From: Deltaproteobacteria bacterium
GTDB taxonomy: Bacteria; Myxococcota_A; UBA9160; UBA6930
Reading direction: 5' to 3'
Length of the DNA stretch: 64,000 nucleotides
NCBI GenBank assembly: GCA_016875395.1
Contig: VGRF01000010.1
Location: 1 to 64,000 of the forward strand
Position numbers and translations under genes: made by a program. Shown piece after piece: positions 24,870-33,091 of the stretch (the stretch's first letter is position 1; each line of letters begins with the position of its first letter). Below the pieces are notes generated by a model. The model searched no databases. It saw only the letters and a list, made by a program, of their open reading frames with translations, and was not told the DNA's origin.

Positions 24870-25523
24870 ATGCGCGACCTCCTCCGCGAAGCCCTCGATT
24901 TTCTCCTGCCGCCGCTCTGCGCCGATTGCGGCGCCCTAACAAGCGGCGAGCCGCTCTGTGCACACTGCGAAGAGCCCGCCTGTGACCCGCTGCCCGCGCC
25001 GCCGCGCCCACTCGCCGCGTGGCGGGCGGGCGTCTCGTACGAGGGCCGCGCTGCCGACTGGGTGCAGCGCTTCAAGTACCCGCAGCCCGGCTTTCGCGGC
25101 CTCGACCCCGGCGCCGACGCCGTCGCGATCGCGTGGGTCTTGCGCGCTGCACACGCGAGCGGCGCGGCGCCCGACGCGATCGTGCCCATCGCGCTGCACC
25201 CACGACGCCTGCGCGAGCGCGGCTTCAGCCCGCCTGGCGTTCTCGCACGCGCAGTCGCTCGCGAAGTCGGCGCGCGCTTCCAGCCGGCGCTGCTCGAGCG
25301 CATGCGCGACACGCCGAGCCAGACCGGGCTGAATCGCCGCGACCGCAGACGCAACGTCGCGGACGCCTTCCGCGCGCGCAGTCCCGCGCCGCCGCGCGTG
25401 TGGCTCGTCGACGACGTCGTCACGACCGGCGCCACGCTCGCCGCCGCCGCACGCGCACTGCGCCGCGCCGGCTCACGCGAGATCTGCGCGCTCGCCGCCG
25501 CCTATCGCCCCCTCGCGCGTTGA
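24870..25523 (+). CDS. comF: ComF-family phosphoribosyltransferase-like protein
   Basis: A 217-residue protein with an N-terminal zinc-binding CADCG/CAHCEEP pair of CxxC knuckles, the FKYPQPGFRGL segment and a type I phosphoribosyltransferase site VWLVDDVVTTGATL near the C-terminus. In naturally competent bacteria ComF helps single-stranded DNA uptake, but homologues (GntX) occur widely in non-competent cells. ATG at 24870 is the family-like start, MRDLLREALDFLLPPLCADC. No other competence genes are in the window, so the role in uptake is open. Confidence 0.88.
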   Translation: MRDLLREALDFLLPPLCADCGALTSGEPLCAHCEEPACDPLPAPPRPLAAWRAGVSYEGRAADWVQRFKYPQPGFRGLDPGADAVAIAWVLRAAHASGAAPDAIVPIALHPRRLRERGFSPPGVLARAVAREVGARFQPALLERMRDTPSQTGLNRRDRRRNVADAFRARSPAPPRVWLVDDVVTTGATLAAAARALRRAGSREICALAAAYRPLAR

Positions 25524-25576
25524 ACGCTCACGCCCGCGCGGCTACAAACGCGCGCCCCGCACGGAGGAGCCGCGAC

Positions 25577-25759
25577 ATGGCCACGATCACCAAGGCGCTC
25601 ACGCTCAAGCATCAGTCCAACCTGAGCGAGGACGTCGAAGAGGTCTCCTTCGCCGCGGGCGACTCCGTGACCGTGCTGAAGGAGTGGGACGCGCGCTTCC
25701 TCGTGAAGAACGACGACGGGAAGCTGTTCAACGTGCCGAAGGATGCGGTGGCGAAGTAG
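25577..25759 (+). CDS. Small SH3-like protein, unknown function
   Basis: A 60-residue product starting MATITKALTLKHQSNLSEDVEEVSF, then AAGDSVTVLKEWDARFLVKNDDGKLFNVPKDAVAK. The pattern of short strands around GDSVTVLKEW and NVPKDAV looks like a single SH3-type barrel. A good GGAGG at 25563-25567 precedes ATG 25577, which supports expression. No family name was recognised. It stands alone between comF and the convergent PAS-DHp-REC gene. Confidence 0.65.
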   Translation: MATITKALTLKHQSNLSEDVEEVSFAAGDSVTVLKEWDARFLVKNDDGKLFNVPKDAVAK

Positions 25760-25774
25760 CGGCGACAGAGACAG

Positions 25775-25793
25775 GCCGCGCGATCTCCGCGGC
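25775..25793. terminator. Hairpin between convergent genes
   Basis: GCCGCG (25775-25780) pairs with CGCGGC (25788-25793) around a 7-nt loop. It sits in the 39-nt gap between the small SH3-like gene (plus) and the PAS-DHp-REC gene (minus), so it could end both transcripts. It lacks a clear T run. Its right arm GCGGCTAC is shared with the hisD-hisB hairpin at 2053-2076, so a REP-like origin is the alternative. Confidence 0.4.
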
Positions 25794-25798
25794 TACTG

Positions 25799-26857
25799 CT
25801 ACTTCGCCCCCACCGCCTCCAGCAGCTTCTCCCTCAGCTTCCCCGGATCCACCGGCTTCTTGAACAGCACCGTCGCGAGGCCGGCGACTTTGCTGCGCTT
25901 GATGATGTGGTCCTTGTCGTAGTGGAACGCGGTCATCATCAGCACGGGCAGGCCGGGCCAGCGCTGCTGGATGGTCAGGAACAGCTCGTGGCCGTCCATG
26001 TTCGGCATCACGACGTCGGTGAGCACGGCGTCGAACTTCGCGGTCGCGAGCTTGTCGAGCGCTTCGAGGCCGTCGCTCGCCGTCACCACCTCGCAGCCGT
26101 CGCGCTCGAGGATCTCTTTCATGCTGCGCGCGATGCCGAGGTCGTCGTCGGCGACGAGCACGCGCAGGCCCGCGAGGCGCGTGTCGCGCGGTGCGCGCGC
26201 GTCGCCGCGGCGACCGCGCAGGTCGATCATGCGCGCGGGGCCGATGTACGTGACGGTCTCGTAGGTCTCCTCGCGCGCCATCTGCCCCAAGCGCTCGACG
26301 ATCTCGGCGATGCGCGCGAGCTCGCGGCGGATCGCGTCGAGGCGCTCCAGCTCGACGGGGCACTCGGCTTCGCCCGCGAGGCGCTCGACGTCGCGCTCCA
26401 ACAACTCGGCTTGGTTGAGGATCACCGCGAGCGGATTGTTGATCTCGTGCGAGACGCCGATCGCCACCTCACCGAGCGTTGCGAGCTGGTCCTTGCGCAG
26501 GATCTCGCGCAGGTCCTTGAGGAACCCGATCGTGCCGTCGTGCTCACCGGAGTCGTCGCGCAGCACGGTGCCTGTGATCGCGACGGGGATGATCTCGCCG
26601 CTCTTCGCGAGCAGCCGCGTCTGGAAGTTCGCGACGCTGCCGCCGCCGTCGCGCATCGCCTTCATCACGCGCTTGGCTTCGTCGAGGCTCGGGTACAGCT
26701 CGGCAACGCGGTGGCCGCGAATCTCGTCGCCCGAGTAGCCGAGGCTCTTCGCCGCACCGTCGTTGTAGTAGATGACGGTGCCCTTGCGATCGGTCGCGAC
26801 CACGAGGTCGGGCGACCGCGCGATCAGCTGCAACAGGCGTTCTTGTGTGAGGGCCAC
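25799..26857 (-). CDS. PAS-DHp-receiver protein lacking a kinase ATPase domain
   Basis: The 352-residue product has a PAS domain (about 8-125, VVATDRKGTVIYYNDGAAKSLG), a histidine-kinase dimerisation and phosphoacceptor helix with the H-box GVSHEINNPLAVIL (about 150-165), and a receiver domain (about 235-350, VLVADDD, TDVVMPNMDG, FKKPVD) with the phosphorylatable Asp. No N, G1 or G2 box follows the H-box. It therefore cannot bind ATP like a normal kinase and may relay phosphate to or from a partner. The REC-PAS regulator at 30156-31301 is a nearby candidate, but the link is inference. Confidence 0.82.
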   Translation of the reverse strand: MALTQERLLQLIARSPDLVVATDRKGTVIYYNDGAAKSLGYSGDEIRGHRVAELYPSLDEAKRVMKAMRDGGGSVANFQTRLLAKSGEIIPVAITGTVLRDDSGEHDGTIGFLKDLREILRKDQLATLGEVAIGVSHEINNPLAVILNQAELLERDVERLAGEAECPVELERLDAIRRELARIAEIVERLGQMAREETYETVTYIGPARMIDLRGRRGDARAPRDTRLAGLRVLVADDDLGIARSMKEILERDGCEVVTASDGLEALDKLATAKFDAVLTDVVMPNMDGHELFLTIQQRWPGLPVLMMTAFHYDKDHIIKRSKVAGLATVLFKKPVDPGKLREKLLEAVGAK

Positions 26858-26942
26858 GCGGCTCCTCGCCTAATTACTCGCCGCCCAGGGCGCGGAATGA
26901 CGCGTTCAGCTCGTCCCAGGACTTTGAGGCCACTGTTCGACC

Positions 26943-26987
26943 TCCGCTCGGCTCCGAGGACTCCGCCTCGCTGCGCGCTTCGCTTGC
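26943..26987 (+). repeat. Dispersed intergenic repeat, copy A
   Basis: CCGCTCGGCTCCGAGG, then CTCGCTGCGCGCTTCGCTTG (26968-26987), lies directly downstream of the trxB stop and between trxB and the PAS-DHp-REC gene. The 20-base core recurs at 28396-28416 (reverse), 31516-31535 and 51491-51510, always outside genes. See the repeats at those positions. Confidence 0.65.
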
Positions 26988-26988
26988 A

Positions 26989-28194
26989 CTACTCGCCGCC
27001 GCGCTCCGCGAGCCAGCGCTCCGCGTCGATCGCGGCCATGCAGCCCGTGCCCGCGGCGGTGACGGCCTGACGATAGGTCGGATCCATCGCGTCGCCGCAC
27101 GCGAACACGCCCTCGACGTTCGTGCGCGAGGAGCCGCGTTCGACCTTCAGGTAGCCGACGTCGTCCATCTCGAGCACGCCCTTGAAGAGGTCCGTGTTCG
27201 GCTTGTGCCCGATCGCCACGAACAGCGCCTCGGTCGCGACCTCGCGGGTCGCGCCCGTTTTCAGGTTCTTCACGCGCACGCCCGTGACGTAGTCGCCGCC
27301 GAGCACTTCGTCGACCGCCGAGTCCCAGATGAACTCGATCTTCTCGTTCTTCAGCGCGCGCTCGGCCATGATCTTCGACGCACGCAGCTCATTGCGGCGG
27401 TGAATCACCGTGACCTTCGGCGCGGCGTAGCGCGTGAGGAAGAGCGCCTCCTCCATCGCGGTGTCGCCGCCGCCCACGACGGCGATCGGCTTGCCGCGGA
27501 ACAGTGCGCCGTCGCACGTCGCGCACGCGGACACGCCGCGGTTCATGAAGGTCTGCTCGCTCGGGATGCCGATCCACTTCGCGCTCGCACCGGTCGCGAC
27601 GATCACCGCATCGGCGAGGAACGCAGCGCTCTCGCTCTCGACGCGGAACGGGCGCGTCGAGAAGTCGATGCGCGTCGCGTCTTCCTGATAAATGCGCGTG
27701 CCGAAGCGCTCCGCCTGCTTTTGGAAGCGCTCCATCATCTCCGGGCCCGTAATGCCTTCCTGGAAGCCTGGGTAGTTCTCGACCTCGGTCGTGAGCATCA
27801 GCTGCCCGCCGAACTGGAGCCCCGCGAACATCACGGGCTTGAGATCCGCGCGCCCCGCGTAGATCGCCGCCGTGTAGCCCGCGGGCCCGCTGCCGATGAT
27901 GAGCAGCTTCACGTGCTCCGCAGCGCGCTCCGCCTTCTTCTCCTGGCCGAGCAGTGCGTCGAGCTTGCCCGCGCGCTCGAGCGCGGCGAGATCGTCGAAG
28001 CCGCCCACGTGCGTGTCGCCGATGAAGATCTGCGGAACCGTCGTGCGCTGCGCACGCCGCACCATCTCCTCGCCCTTCTCCGGCTCCGCCTCGATGTCGA
28101 TCTCCGCCCAGGTCTGCCCCTTCTGCGTCAGCAGCGCCTTCGCGCGATCGCAGTACGGGCACCAGCTCTTCGTGTACATGGTGATGTTCGCCAT
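26989..28194 (-). CDS. trxB: Glutaredoxin-thioredoxin reductase fusion
   Basis: A 401-residue flavoprotein. Residues 1-85 are a glutaredoxin with the active site CPYC (12-15). From about 95 it is a low-molecular-weight thioredoxin reductase: FAD site GSGPAG (101-106), redox CATC (224-227), NADPH site GGGDTA (241-246) and FACGDAMDPTYRQAVTAAGTG. The reductase part would pass electrons from NADPH to thioredoxin, and possibly straight to the fused glutaredoxin. ATG at 28194 follows GGAG at a spacing of 6; a TTG at 28206 is less likely. Separate genes are usual; the fusion is uncommon. Confidence 0.92.
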   Translation of the reverse strand: MANITMYTKSWCPYCDRAKALLTQKGQTWAEIDIEAEPEKGEEMVRRAQRTTVPQIFIGDTHVGGFDDLAALERAGKLDALLGQEKKAERAAEHVKLLIIGSGPAGYTAAIYAGRADLKPVMFAGLQFGGQLMLTTEVENYPGFQEGITGPEMMERFQKQAERFGTRIYQEDATRIDFSTRPFRVESESAAFLADAVIVATGASAKWIGIPSEQTFMNRGVSACATCDGALFRGKPIAVVGGGDTAMEEALFLTRYAAPKVTVIHRRNELRASKIMAERALKNEKIEFIWDSAVDEVLGGDYVTGVRVKNLKTGATREVATEALFVAIGHKPNTDLFKGVLEMDDVGYLKVERGSSRTNVEGVFACGDAMDPTYRQAVTAAGTGCMAAIDAERWLAERGGE

Positions 28195-28326
28195 CGCGGT
28201 CTCCAACGAAACGGGCTGCGCAAGGTAGGGGCTCGGATGCGCCGCCGCCGCGCGCCGTTTCGGTCACCCTCTTTCCCATCGGCAATAAGCCCGCAAAAAG
28301 TGGGACTGCTCGCGCCGGCTGACCGA

Positions 28327-28347
28327 TGACGCAGCTTCACTGCGTCA
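28327..28347. terminator. Perfect hairpin downstream of the large membrane protein gene
   Basis: TGACGCAG (28327-28334), loop CTTCA, CTGCGTCA (28340-28347): an 8-bp perfect stem. It lies between the 3' end of the membrane protein gene (28476) and trxB, both on the minus strand. No run of T follows on the minus strand, so intrinsic termination is unproven. Confidence 0.35.
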
Positions 28348-28357
28348 GAATGACTCC

Positions 28358-28450
28358 GATGACGAACGCTCCTCCCGAGCAGGTCGGCCGAGGCCGCAAG
28401 CGAAGCGCGCAGCAAGCGCCGGAGTCTTCGGAGGCGCTTGCGAAGTAAAC
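28358..28450 (-). repeat. Dispersed intergenic repeat, copy D
   Basis: Read on the minus strand this gives GTTTACTTCGC..GAAGACTC.., the core CTTGCTGCGCGCTTCGCTTG, then CGGCCTCGGCCGACCTGC and AGCGTTCGTCAT. All of these blocks recur, in the same order but on the opposite strand, at 31385-31575. The two copies flank the two-gene unit of membrane protein and REC-PAS regulator as a long inverted repeat. Confidence 0.7.
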
Positions 28451-28475
28451 AAGGAAGAGCGCGAACCTCGTTGCT

Positions 28476-30149
28476 TCAAAGCGGCTCGGTGATGGGCAGA
28501 TCCTCCCAAAGCAGCTGCAAGAACGTCCCGATGAAGAAGCTCAGGAAGCTCATCAGGAGAATGGCCCACGGAAACGCACTCAGCGGCTCGAAGCCGATGA
28601 TGCGCGGGAGCTCGCCCACGAGTGGCTCGAGCGTGGGGCGGATCGCGTGCAGCGGGGCTTCGTAGAGGCCCCAGTTGCGGGCGGCCATGAGCGGGCCGAG
28701 CAGGCTCGTGGCGAGCACGCCGAAGCCCGCGGCTTCGATCAGGCCGAGCAGGAAGATGTCGCGCGCGCGGCGGAAGGCGAGGTGCGGCTCGCCGAGCCGG
28801 CGCTGCACTTCGACGAAGAGGTAGAGCAGCGTGGTCGATCCCAATAACAACACGGTGGCCGCGAGGAACACGATCGGCTGGTTCGCGAGGTCCCACACCT
28901 CGTCGATGATGAAGACCGGCGCGTAGCCGACGATGATGCCGGCGCCGACGCGCGGCACCGACGTGTAGAAGAGCGTCAGGTCCTTCTTCCACATGAACTG
29001 AACGAACAAGAACCACGCCGCCGCTCCCAGCACGAGCGCGACGACGCCGGAGGCGAGCGCGTCGAAGAGCGCCGGCGCCCGCTCGTACTCGAGCGCCGCG
29101 CCGATGAACGGGAGTGAGGGGATCAAGAGCGCGATCGAGTAATAAGTCGTGCTGTGGATCGACAGGCGCCTGTCCGCGGTCTCCTCGCCGCGCTTCAGGT
29201 ACTCCGCGTGGCGGCGCACGACGGCGGCGTGGTGCACGTCGTAGCGGCGCAGGAAGTACGTCTCGAGCTTGCCGAGCAGGCGCGCGCAGTCGCGGTCGAA
29301 CGGGCGCCGCAGGAACGGCGAGAGATCGCGCCCGCGCGTCGCGCGATGCTTCTCGGTGGCGAGCGCGGCGCGCAGCACCTCCGCATCGCGCTCGGCGAAC
29401 GGCGAGCGCTCCTCCTCGAAGACGCGGTTTTCGGTGTCGAGACACACGTCCTCGAGCCAGCGGTGATAGGCGCGCTCAGCGGCGCCGAGCAGCTGGCCGT
29501 CGATGCGCTCTGCGTCGCCGCTCGCGAGCGCGGCGAAGAAGCCCACGTCCGTGGGATCCGCGCTCGCCTCCGCGCGCACCTCGCCGCGCACGTACTTCGG
29601 GACGAACTCGGGGCGCACGCGCGAATCCACCAGCGCGAGCAGCGCGTGCAGATGCAGCCGGCGCAGATGCAGCGCCGCGACGCGCAGGCGCGGCGTCTCG
29701 GCGAGCTCCTTGTCCGCGAGAAAGCGCAGCGCGATCGCCGAAAACACCGCGATGTCCTCGCACGCGCGCAGATGCGCCGCCGCGTTCGTGCCCGCCGCGA
29801 GGCGCGCGAGCACGTTCTCGAGCGTGGCGGGCAACGCGGCGAGGAGGCGCGTCATCAGCTCCTCGGCGTCGCGGCGGCTCGCCTGCGCAGACAGGCGGCG
29901 CGGGTTCGACCAGAGATCGTCGAGGCGCAGATACAGCTCGGCGGGATCGTGCCGCGCGGCGTGGAACGAGAACGTCTCGGGGAACACGCTCTGGAAGCCG
30001 TCGCCCACATCGCGCTCGAAGCGGACCTCGCGCGCGTGGAAGGCGTAGGTGAAGCGGTAGCTCGCCTTCAGGCGCTCGATGCGCAGCTCGAGCCGCGGAA
30101 TCGGCGGCGGCGCGCTCGCTGCGACGGGTGCGGGAGTCGCCGCGGACAT
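28476..30149 (-). CDS. Large membrane protein, unknown function
   Basis: A 557-residue product. The first about 340 residues are soluble, rich in Arg, Leu and Ala and probably helical (after a Pro/Ala-rich start). The last about 210 residues hold about six hydrophobic segments (for example SIALLIPSLPFIGAAL, ALASGVVALVLGAAAWFLFV, FLAATVLLLGSTTLLYLFV, AILLMSFLSFFIGTFLQLL). No family was recognised. It follows the REC-PAS gene by 6 nt, so they are co-transcribed, and its cytoplasmic part may be controlled by that regulator. Repeats D and C flank the pair. Confidence 0.72.
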   Translation of the reverse strand: MSAATPAPVAASAPPPIPRLELRIERLKASYRFTYAFHAREVRFERDVGDGFQSVFPETFSFHAARHDPAELYLRLDDLWSNPRRLSAQASRRDAEELMTRLLAALPATLENVLARLAAGTNAAAHLRACEDIAVFSAIALRFLADKELAETPRLRVAALHLRRLHLHALLALVDSRVRPEFVPKYVRGEVRAEASADPTDVGFFAALASGDAERIDGQLLGAAERAYHRWLEDVCLDTENRVFEEERSPFAERDAEVLRAALATEKHRATRGRDLSPFLRRPFDRDCARLLGKLETYFLRRYDVHHAAVVRRHAEYLKRGEETADRRLSIHSTTYYSIALLIPSLPFIGAALEYERAPALFDALASGVVALVLGAAAWFLFVQFMWKKDLTLFYTSVPRVGAGIIVGYAPVFIIDEVWDLANQPIVFLAATVLLLGSTTLLYLFVEVQRRLGEPHLAFRRARDIFLLGLIEAAGFGVLATSLLGPLMAARNWGLYEAPLHAIRPTLEPLVGELPRIIGFEPLSAFPWAILLMSFLSFFIGTFLQLLWEDLPITEPL

Positions 30150-30155
30150 CGCGCC

Positions 30156-31301
30156 CTACAGCACTGCGCGCTTCGGGTTCTCGCCCGAGTCGTAATAAGT
30201 CTCGACGCGCTGCGCGAGCTCCTTCACGCGCGCGGGCAGGCGGCCCGAGAGGGGCCAGCGCGCGCCCGCGACGCGCATGCGCTCGCGCAGCAGCTGCGCG
30301 TCGGGGTAGTCCTCGCGCGCGAGCGAGTCGTCGACCGTGAGCCAGTGGTCGATCGCGGTGAGCGTGCGATTCGTGCGCTCGCGCAGCTCGCCCATGCCGG
30401 GGGCCACGATCTGCTTCTCGCGCAGCTGCTGCGAGAGCTTGCCGAGCTCGCCTTGCGCACTCGCGAGCTTCGGACGCAGCGCGCCGTCCGCGTGGTTCGC
30501 GAGCCCCTCGACGATCTCGTCGAAGCGCAGCCGCAGCGGCTCGTGCGAAATCTCGCGCGCGAGAATCACCTCGCCGATCGCCTCGCCGCCCGGCCCCTTC
30601 AGCGCGTGCAGCTTCACACGCAGGCGCACGCCGTCGCCGACGGGGAGGTCGATGTCGCAGTGCCCGACCTCCGTGTCGCCGCGCATGCACGTGACCGCGT
30701 CGGAGAAGCGCTCATAAACCTCCGGGTCAGTGAGGTCGCGCATCGTCTTTCCGCGCGGGTCCCCCGTCATCCCGAAGAACGCGCGCGCGGGCTTGTTCAC
30801 CGCGCGTACGAAACCTTTCGCGTCGAGCGCCACGGCGCCCGTATCGAGCTGGTCCATCACGCCTTCGAGGAACACGTTCGCGCCGCGCAGATCCCCTAAC
30901 AGGCGCTCGTTCTCGCAGGTGAGCGCGTGGTGATCCGCCGCGCGCCGCACGATCTGCTTCAGGTGATCGGGCTCCCACGGCTTCGTGATGTAGGCGTAGA
31001 CGTGGCCGTCGTTGATCGCGCGGATGATCGCGTTCATGTCCGCGAAGCCGGTGAGGATGATCCGCTGCGTCGCGGGCGAGCGCTTGAACACGCGCGCCAG
31101 GAACTCGACGCCAGTCATCTCGGGCATGCGCTGGTCCGAGATCACGACGGCGACTGGCGCGTGCTTGTCGAGCAGCGCGAGCGCTTCGTTCGCGGACGTC
31201 GAGGTGAACACCTCGTAGTCGTCCTCGAACGTGAAGGTCATGGTTTCGAGGATGGCCTCCTCATCGTCGACGATGAGAAGGCGCGGACGAGTCTTGGCCA
31301 T
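30156..31301 (-). CDS. Response regulator: receiver plus PAS-like domain
   Basis: The 381-residue product starts with a receiver domain (5-120): LLIVDDEEA, VVISDQRMPEMTG with the phosphoacceptor Asp, ILTGFAD and YITKPWEPD. This matches regulators with a HD-GYP/RpfG-type receiver, but the output is a PAS-like region (about 150-265, FLEGVMDQLDTGAVALDAKGFVRAVNKPAR) and a helical C-terminus, with no DNA-binding or enzymatic domain seen. ATG at 31301 is the clear start. It is co-transcribed with the membrane protein 6 nt downstream, its probable partner. Confidence 0.82.
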   Translation of the reverse strand: MAKTRPRLLIVDDEEAILETMTFTFEDDYEVFTSTSANEALALLDKHAPVAVVISDQRMPEMTGVEFLARVFKRSPATQRIILTGFADMNAIIRAINDGHVYAYITKPWEPDHLKQIVRRAADHHALTCENERLLGDLRGANVFLEGVMDQLDTGAVALDAKGFVRAVNKPARAFFGMTGDPRGKTMRDLTDPEVYERFSDAVTCMRGDTEVGHCDIDLPVGDGVRLRVKLHALKGPGGEAIGEVILAREISHEPLRLRFDEIVEGLANHADGALRPKLASAQGELGKLSQQLREKQIVAPGMGELRERTNRTLTAIDHWLTVDDSLAREDYPDAQLLRERMRVAGARWPLSGRLPARVKELAQRVETYYDSGENPKRAVL

Positions 31302-31384
31302 GGCGAGTTCAACCTAGCCCGGGGGTTGGTTGGCGTGAGGGGGCGCTGGAGTCGTTAGGCGCACCGAGGTTGGCGCTTCTCCAT

Positions 31385-31575
31385 GTTTACTTCGCATCGG
31401 GCTCGAAGACTCGCCCGCTGCTGCGCGCTTCGCCGACGCGCACCGATGCATACAGGTTCCCTCAGGCTCGGGGGCGCGTCGGCGAATCCTCCCGGTTGAC
31501 TTCGCTCGCTTGCCGCTCGCTGCGCGCTTCGCTTGCGGCCTCGGCCGACCTGCGTGGGACTAGCGTTCGTCATCG
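31385..31575 (+). repeat. Dispersed intergenic repeat, copy C (composite)
   Basis: Fills much of the 31302-31653 gap. It starts GTTTACTTCGC...GAAGACTC, has a 13-bp perfect inverted repeat (31429-31441 and 31474-31486, TTCGCCGACGCGC/GCGCGTCGGCGAA), then TCCCGGTTGACTTCGCTCGC, the core CTCGCTGCGCGCTTCGCTTG (31516-31535) and CGGCCTCGGCCGACCTGC. The first half is shared with 63907-64000 and the outer parts with 28358-28450. I see no gene in this gap. Confidence 0.7.
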
Positions 31576-31653
31576 AGGTCGCTCTTCGTTAGGGGCGGCG
31601 CGTCAAGGCGTGTTTGCAGTACCGCGATTCTGATGAGTTCGGGAGATCGAGGC

Positions 31654-33003
31654 TCAGAAGCGCGTTGCGGCGATCAGCTTGTTGAGGTCGCGGTGGAGGT
31701 CGCCTTCCCAGGCGTCGACGAGCTCCTCGCCGAGCGAGCGGCCCTTCGCGAGCTGGGCGTGGAGCGGGTCGAGCAGGACGCGCTCGTCGGGATGCGGGCC
31801 GTCGCCGTGGCCGATGCGGCGCAGGCCCTCGCTCGCGATCGCGGCGAGCTCGCGCGCGAGGGGGAGCACGGGCTGGCCCGCGGCGCTCGCGGCGAGGCCG
31901 CGGCGCGCGACATCTTCGAGCGCGGCTTCGCGTTCCGCGAACGACCAGTCCTTTGCGAGATCGAAGGCGGCATCGAGTGCGGTGTCGTCGTAGAGCAGGC
32001 CCTTCCACAGCGCGGGCAGCGCGCTGAGGAACGGCACGCAGTCCGCGCCGCGCACTTCGATGATGCGCTTGAGGCGCACTTCGTGGAACAGCGTGGTGAG
32101 GTGCAGATCCCAGTCCGCGGCGGTAGGGCGGTGGCCCTCGAAGCCGCGCGCGAGGAACTGGCGGAACGTGCTCGTGTGCGCCGGGAGCGACACGCCGTCG
32201 CGCACGATGAAGAACATCGGGACGTCGAGCGCCCAACGGGCGTAGCGCTCGTAGCCGAAGCCGTCCTCGAACACGAACGGGAGCAGGCCGCAGCGATCGG
32301 GGTCGGTGTGGCGCCAGATGTGCTCGCGGCGCGTGATGAAGCCCGAAGGCTTGCCGAGATAGAGAGATGAGTTCGCGAACATCGCGGAGACGATGGGCGT
32401 GACCGCCATCGCGGCGCGCAGCTTGCGCACCATGTCGGCCTCGCTCGCGAAGTCCATGTTCGCCTGCACCGTCGCGGTGAGGTGCATCATGTGCAGCGCG
32501 AGCTCGCCGCGCGTCGGCAGATACGTGCGCATCAGGCCGTAGCGCGTCTTCGGCATGCGCGGGATCTCGGAGAGATCGTGTACCGGGTGGTGCGCGAGCG
32601 AGGTCCAGGTGATGCCGAGCGGCGCGGAGAGGCGCTTCACGAGCTCTAAGTGCGCGCGAATCTCACGGTCGGTCTCGAAGATCGTGCGCAGCGGAGCGCC
32701 CGAGAGCTCGAACTGGCCGCCCGGCTCGAGCGTGATCGAGGCGCCGTTCTTCTTGAGCGCGATCAGCTTCCCGTTGTCGAAGCCGCGCTCCCAGCCGTCG
32801 GCCTGCGCGATCGCCTCGAGCAGCGCCGCGATGCCGTTCGCGCCCTCGTACGGGACGGGCTTCCCGCCCGCGGTGAAGCCGATCTTCTCGTGCTCGGTGC
32901 CCACGCGGAAGCGCTCGCGGGGCTTCTCGCCGCTGGCGAGGAAGGCGATCAGGTCCGCGAGGGACTCGACCGGAGTGGGGGCTGTGTCGAGCTGTCCACT
33001 CAC
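31654..33003 (-). CDS. gshA: Glutamate-cysteine ligase, plant/alphaproteobacterial type
   Basis: Makes gamma-glutamylcysteine, the first step of glutathione synthesis. The 449-residue product has the family blocks FRVGTEHEKIGF, LEPGGQFELSGAPL, LPTRGELALHMMHLTATVQANMDF split across the substrate site, FANSSLYLGKPSGF, HLTTLFHEVRLKRIIEVRGADCVP. GTG at 33003 follows GGAGAACC. It is unlike the E. coli GshA class. A glutathione synthetase gene (gshB) is not in the window. The fused glutaredoxin at 26989-28194 fits a glutathione-using cell. Confidence 0.93.
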   Translation of the reverse strand: MSGQLDTAPTPVESLADLIAFLASGEKPRERFRVGTEHEKIGFTAGGKPVPYEGANGIAALLEAIAQADGWERGFDNGKLIALKKNGASITLEPGGQFELSGAPLRTIFETDREIRAHLELVKRLSAPLGITWTSLAHHPVHDLSEIPRMPKTRYGLMRTYLPTRGELALHMMHLTATVQANMDFASEADMVRKLRAAMAVTPIVSAMFANSSLYLGKPSGFITRREHIWRHTDPDRCGLLPFVFEDGFGYERYARWALDVPMFFIVRDGVSLPAHTSTFRQFLARGFEGHRPTAADWDLHLTTLFHEVRLKRIIEVRGADCVPFLSALPALWKGLLYDDTALDAAFDLAKDWSFAEREAALEDVARRGLAASAAGQPVLPLARELAAIASEGLRRIGHGDGPHPDERVLLDPLHAQLAKGRSLGEELVDAWEGDLHRDLNKLIAATRF

Positions 33004-33091
33004 GAGGTTCTCCGGGGCGCGCTGAAGGGGCCGCGATGCCGCGAGCCGGGGGGAGGTTTCTGCGTTGCCGGGTGAGTGCCAGTGACGCGCG

